Source of the DNA: Guillardia theta CCMP2712
Lineage: Eukaryota > Cryptophyceae > Pyrenomonadales > Geminigeraceae
Direction: 5' to 3'
Length of the DNA stretch: 64,000 nucleotides
NCBI RefSeq assembly: GCF_000315625.1
Contig: NW_005434664.1
Span: 208,846 to 272,845, forward strand
In this document: in pieces, positions 60,735-64,000 of the stretch
How positions within the stretch are numbered: position 1 is the first letter of the stretch
How the letters are laid out: each line of letters opens with the position of its first letter
The notes under the pieces: model-generated
What the model was told of the DNA's origin: nothing
Database searches by the model: none
The model's input: only the letters and a program-made list of their open reading frames with translations
Made by a program: the position numbers and the translations under genes

Positions 60735-61965
60735 TCAGCTCACCGCTAGCAGTTCGTTCATGGGTATCAGGGGACGGCAGTTGAAGGCTTGCAAGGCCCT
60801 GTGCTCGACGTCAACGGACGGCACAAGAGCAAGGAGGATCGACGACTTTGAGTTTTCGTTTGCAAGTTTCCTGGGCTCTGCAGAGGAAGCAAAGGAATGT
60901 GTGAGCACCGAGAGGGAGAGGGAGTGGGAAGGGCAGAGGAAAGAGGAGAGGGAAGGGAAGATGGGGAGGGGAGGAAAGGGGAGAGGGGGGGAACAGGGAG
61001 AGGTCGACCTTGCTGCTTTCTTGCTTTCTGCGAATGATACTCTGTCGCCATCTGCTGTAGCCGATTTATGCTGGTCAGCCGCCGCTTGTTCGAGTCGGAT
61101 AATCTGTTGAGATTGCTGGGTATCGTTTGTTTGCTGCTGTTATCTACATCTTTCAATTTCTTGTCTGGCACGGTTGCGCTCTTGCAATGATCTAAGTTTT
61201 CAAGCTTCCTCTTGGCTCCGCACGAGCTCCCTTCCCCCTTGACCGCCTTCACTGCCTCGGCTTTGTGCGTGCCCTTTGCCTTCGGGTTCCTCGAGTTGCT
61301 CGCTGACGGCGAGCCCTGAGAGCATCGGATGAGTCGGAGAAAGCGAGGGGGCAGAGAGCACAGACACCTCGTCCTCTGACAGAGGAAGGAAGTCGTCAAA
61401 GTCTTGCAGCAGGTCATGGTGGCCTCGGAAGAGAACCTTAACCTGTCGCCAACAGTTGGTATCGCTGCGCGAGTTCAGATTCCTCGCACCTGCTTCTTCG
61501 CTTCATCTAACGACAAAGAGTCCTCCTGGAACTTTCCGAGGATGCTGACGAACTTTTCCATGATGCCGGGTTTAGTCTGCTCGAACCTATCGCGGATCTT
61601 CTTCACCAGGTCAAGCGCAACCAAGTACTTCTCAGTCTTGATATGATGCTCCACCGGAAGGAACAAGTTGAACCCAACGATCAGCGCGTTCGACTTTCCC
61701 GAGAAGATCTTCTTTATTCGCTTCACCACCAGTTGCGTCGAGATCCTGCAAGGAAAGTCAGCCGCGTGCCGTCTCGCCGCCCTCCTCGTCCGGTCACTGA
61801 CTTTTGATGCTTGAACTCCTCGATTGTCTCCAGAAATTCGGAGAACTCGTTCTTAGACAGCTCTTTCTCCACCGCATGAAGGTAATCCATCGCTACATCC
61901 ACCGACGGCCCTGCCTTCATGTGGTCTTCCACCCCCTGCGAGCGCTGCGCCGCTACCGAAGCCAT
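60735..61965 (-). CDS. SIN3-like protein with paired amphipathic helix (PAH) domains
   Basis: Exons 61802-61965, 61490-61745, 61368-61442 and then from about 61319 down join in phase. The first PAH domain is split over exons 1-2: AMDYLHAVEKELSKNEFSEF, FLETIEEFKHQK, IFSGKSNALIVGFNLFLP. The second PAH is ALDLVKKIRDRFEQTKPGIM ... FVSILGKFQED, then VLFRGHHDLLQDFDDFLPLS. Two PAH units followed by a Lys-rich region (SCGAKRKLENLD) are characteristic of SIN3 histone-deacetylase scaffolds, which bind repressor peptides. At about 290-330 aa it is far shorter than normal SIN3 and lacks the HDAC-interaction region. The C-terminus is ambiguous: a stop at 60735, or splicing on to VIPTQTIGRVQAVLRNMQ near 60690-60645 and beyond, overlapping the end of EF-G. 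Confidence 0.75.
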
Positions 61966-63465
61966 GGCCACAAGCCCCGCTCAAGTTGACTCCTGCCTAA
62001 CGTTCTCACGAGTCAGGGGCGGACAGAGCAAGAGGAGGGAACAAAGAAGGAGGGTAGACTTTGCACAGCTGAGAACTGTACAGGAGGGCTGTTCCATATG
62101 TCTTGAGGATTGACATGCATATCGTGGAAACAATCTCTACGACCCAGTCTACCTCCACACTCTAATGCTGGACTCTCAGGTCTTGCACAGACTCGTTAAT
62201 ATCATCCCTCCTCCTCCTGCTCATTCGCGTCCTCATCGCCTTTGAGGCTCTGATCCCCAGCATTCTGCTGCTACAGTGACAAGCTTCCTCGATGTTCCGC
62301 CGTCCATCATGCGGAGCTGCAGGCTCTCCTGACTCTATAGACATCGCAACTGGCATAGTCGCATAGTTTATCCATCATCCTCGTTGTGACTGTCACTGCA
62401 GTCCCCTCCCTTCATTCTAAACCAATCCTCCGATGGCGCTACCCAGCCCCCCCAGCGCTCTCCCTTCTTCCACATCCATGGCATTCCAACCATCCAATGT
62501 GGTTTAGCCACGTTTCTGACATTCCCAACATCATAATCTTTCCTCTTCTGCTCAACAAAATCCTGATGCTGCTTCTGCCCAACCTACCATCATTCAACCC
62601 ACATCTTTGTTGCTTCTCCGACTATTTTCGTCTGCTCTATCACCATCATATGTATGGCACAGTCCAGTCGACTGCAAATCCTCTCCTTTTCCCTTCTCTC
62701 ATATTTTCTATAGCTTCGTCCTCTATCTTGGACTCCCTTCCCCTCCTCCTCCTCCTCCTCTTCCTCCATCTCATCTCGCATCTCTCGAGCCCTCCTTACC
62801 GCCTTCCTTTCTGGGACCCTACCCCTACCCCTACCCCTACCCCTACCCCTACGCTTCCTCACCCCACTACGGACTACCCCACCCAATGAGCACCCTGCTG
62901 CCCGTCTCAAGACCTCACTACCCCCGAATCACCCTCACCCTCCCAAGCATCAATGAATTCCGACACCCTACCCAATTGAATACTCGCTATGTACCATGTT
63001 CCAGGTTGAAATATCCCTACAGGAATTGAGTACCCTACCCATACAAAGTCATTATTCTAAAATACCACCCCTGATCATGATACCACCCCAACTCACTAAC
63101 CCCGTCTTCGTAACTACCCCACCCCCAGGGATGATTCTGCAGCCCCTGTTCAGCAAAAGAGAACAGAAGTTGACTAGGAGAAAGGAACTGCCCCGGGGTC
63201 CTGACTCCTAGGACGCCTCAGGGTGATCCTATGAGGTATGTCGACTTTATATAGTATCTCAATTATGAAAATGTGGAGATGGTGAGGGCAAGGGAGGGAG
63301 ACTTTTGGGTGTTCGCTGCCCTTTGGACTCACAACTATTGAACGTAACAGTTTTCCTCTGCCTTTAAATTTACAACAGAATTTGTAGGAGACAAATTGAG
63401 GCAGACTTGAATTAAATAGTCAGAGAATCTCCTTGTTGAGCAATAAAATTATTGAGTAAAGATAT
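61966..63465. other. Intergenic, repeat-containing
   Basis: No supported gene. Pyrimidine-rich tracts keep frames open at 62386-62900. A TACCCC array lies at 62817-62852, and scattered CTACCCC motifs follow to 63130. Confidence 0.5.
62817..62852. repeat. (TACCCC)n hexamer array, telomere-like
   Basis: Six contiguous units of CCCTAC, i.e. GGGGTA on the other strand. This is the same hexamer that is scattered in the intergenic spacers. Confidence 0.9.
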
Positions 63466-63867
63466 TTGAGTGAAAACGTGTTCTGTGACAATGGAGGGAG
63501 GAGAGGGAGGGAGAGGGGCAGGAGGAGGGAGAGGGACGTAGGGAGGAAGAATGTTGGCGCCGAGTTCTTGAGGACTTGGCATCATAGGATGAGGATGGGA
63601 TCGTGGATGACAGATGGACAGAGAGAGAGCTCGGATAGTGAGCGGGGGAAGCCTGATGAGACGCAGATTGAGATTGAGGTAGCATGCGAGAGATTGAGTG
63701 GAGATTTCTGCATCCTGGATTGGATTTGGCTGGATGAGAATCGAGACGAGGAGAGGAGGAAGCATTATCAGAAGCAAGTAATCGTATACGAGGTATACAA
63801 AAGCATGTGTGGGGAGATTTCAGGTTTGCATCGGTTTGAGGGTTTGAAGTGGATGGGAATGATATGA
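63466..63867 (+). CDS. Possible hypothetical gene or exon (weak)
   Basis: An open frame of about 133 codons. The right half (ERLSGDFCILDWIWLDENRD ... QKQVIVYEVYKSMCGEISGL) looks protein-like. The left half is Arg/Gly-rich and low complexity. There is no good ATG at the left end, so if real it would start inside the frame or be an internal exon. No family is recognised. Confidence 0.25.
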   Translation: MSENVFCDNGGRRGRERGRRRERDVGRKNVGAEFLRTWHHRMRMGSWMTDGQRESSDSERGKPDETQIEIEVACERLSGDFCILDWIWLDENRDEERRKHYQKQVIVYEVYKSMCGEISGLHRFEGLKWMGMI

Positions 63868-64000
63868 GAGAGTGAAGGGGCAAGATAAGTTGGAGGATAG
63901 GAGCTCTCATAACTGGATTGAACTATCACGCTGGAGATAAGAATACAACGCGTTTCCTGCTTCTGCTCTTCACTCGTTCACTTTCAACAACCCCCCCCCC

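Noticed and set aside
63990-64000. Terminal poly-C run
   Set aside because: It is a short homopolymer at the window edge, with no evidence that it is a telomere or poly(A)-related signal.

Overview
This is nuclear DNA of a eukaryote, most likely a photosynthetic alga with a complex red-lineage plastid. The best single guess is a cryptophyte of the Guillardia theta type. The sequence support for this is: dense GT-AG introns, many only 44-60 nt long; a plastid-type elongation factor G behind a signal-peptide-plus-transit-peptide presequence with an AFAP cleavage motif; a type-1 (microbial) rhodopsin; and G/C-rich coding DNA between AT-rich or GGGGTA-rich spacers. There are two assembly gaps (19753-19852, 100 N; 48207-48986, 780 N). 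Exon structures were read by hand from splice phase and protein homology, so individual junctions remain predictions.

Left part (1-25 kb): a partial gene end; a Cys-rich hypothetical; a Ser/Pro-rich coiled-coil protein; a secretory TPR protein; a five-exon microbial rhodopsin with a complete proton-pump residue set; a GT75/RGP-like glycosyltransferase with a GC-AG intron; a tandem pair of near-identical cytochrome b561 genes; a BRCT-aprataxin (APTX) DNA-repair protein; two hypothetical proteins; a very low-complexity His/Gly-rich protein; and a membrane-anchored protein.

Middle part (25.7-40.4 kb): an accessory, repeat-built region. It contains a large imperfect palindrome (arms about 25.9-28.7 and 29.6-33.0 kb), a third direct copy of one module (34.3-35.2 kb), and at least eight intact or damaged copies plus fragments of an unrecognised ~115-121 aa protein family in both orientations. 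GC-rich dispersed blocks and a secretory-signal PARN-like DEDDh 3'-exonuclease are interspersed.

Right part (40.4-64 kb): a hypothetical gene; an SGNH-hydrolase-like gene; a DoxX-like membrane protein; a 13-exon gene that fuses an XPA-like DNA-damage-binding domain to a class II CPD photolyase, with introns filled by hexanucleotide arrays; a giant PHD-finger plus OTU-protease gene; a long GGGGTA-rich spacer; plastid EF-G; and a SIN3-like PAH-domain gene.

The genes do not form an operon. Two of them (BRCT-aprataxin and XPA-photolyase) are unusual DNA-repair domain fusions. The XPA-photolyase joins recognition modules of excision repair and direct light-driven reversal in one polypeptide and is the most interesting object in the window. 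The multi-copy 120-aa family inside the palindrome is the most interesting unexplained one.
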